From Lachnospiraceae bacterium (GTDB taxonomy: Bacteria > Bacillota_A > Clostridia > Lachnospirales > Lachnospiraceae): a DNA stretch of 6,815 bases. Made by a program: the position numbers and the translations under genes. Position 1 is the first letter of the stretch, and every line of letters begins with the position of its first letter. The notes beneath the pieces were generated by a model that did not search any database, had not been told where the DNA came from, and saw only the letters and a program-made list of their open reading frames with translations. Where the stretch lies: positions 1-6,815 of the forward strand of contig JAFZRD010000180.1 in the NCBI GenBank assembly GCA_017620055.1. The letters run 5' to 3'. Shown in pieces: positions 6,785 through 6,815 of the stretch.

Positions 6785-6815
6785 TTCCATCTCCCTTTCT
6801 CATGTGAGCCATGAT
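6774..6815 (-). CDS. 3' end of probable sugar ABC transporter ATPase (mmsA-like), partial
   Basis: Only the last 13 codons are inside the window, reading IMAHMRKGDGNGK and then TAA at 6776-6774. The frame is open from the window edge and runs into the start of the permease gene, overlapping it by 11 bases (17 if the first ATG is used). Genes encoding the ATPase of MmsA/GguA/XylG type normally sit directly upstream of an mmsB-type permease, and these ATPases often end in a short tail containing an 'IM' pair after a TQE/SQE segment. The identity is inferred from position and this weak tail resemblance. Another frame through the same bases stops sooner (TGA at 6802-6800), so the choice of frame is not certain. 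Confidence 0.5.
   Translation of the reverse strand: MMAHMRKGDGNGK
6791..6798 (-). promoter_or_regulatory. Ribosome binding site that decides the mmsB start
   Basis: The minus strand reads AAAGGGAG here and is immediately followed by ATGGAAATG. The first ATG (6790) touches the Shine-Dalgarno sequence with no spacing, while the second (6784) sits six bases away, a normal distance. The second ATG is therefore the more likely start. Confidence 0.6.

Overview
All genes in this window lie on the minus strand, so the locus reads from high to low coordinates. The mid-range GC content, strong AGGAGG-like ribosome binding sites, tight gene packing, and the pairing of YesM/YesN two-component genes with MglB- and MmsB-type sugar transport genes suggest a Gram-positive Clostridia. 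Lachnospiraceae is the best guess; this is inferred from style and protein families, not from a marker gene.

Layout in transcription order: (1) the last codons of a gene that is probably the sugar ABC transporter ATPase mmsA (from 6815, stop at 6774); (2) a complete MmsB/XylH-type sugar permease (6784 to 5615), overlapping the gene before it; (3) a 131-base gap with a strong GNRA-capped terminator hairpin and, overlapping its 3' arm, a good sigma-A-type promoter; (4) a compact set with no gaps: YesN-type response regulator (5483-3891), YesM-type sensor histidine kinase (3890-2079), a membrane-anchored sugar-binding-like protein with no lipobox (2082-1108), and an MglB-like galactose/glucose-binding lipoprotein (1151-69); (5) the first 16 codons of what looks like a cytoplasmic family 5 glycoside hydrolase (from 50 to the window edge).

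The likely logic is a sugar sensing and uptake locus. The mmsA/mmsB products would form the membrane part of a monosaccharide importer. Downstream, on its own promoter, the anchored binding protein would sense sugar outside the cell and signal through the histidine kinase to the AraC-type regulator. This resembles the XylFII-LytS-YesN three-component xylose system known in Clostridium beijerinckii. The MglB-like lipoprotein could deliver sugar to the transporter, and the glycoside hydrolase ties the unit to beta-glucan or oligosaccharide use. The sugar itself cannot be named from sequence.

The most unusual points are: the regulator and kinase genes are in the same frame, separated only by one UAG codon, with no visible ribosome binding site for the kinase; the -35 of the regulatory operon is built from the end of the upstream terminator; and the MglB-like protein appears to have an N/D swap at two sugar-contact positions. 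No stretch longer than 300 bases lacks a gene. I saw no RNA genes, mobile elements, CRISPR arrays or long repeats.
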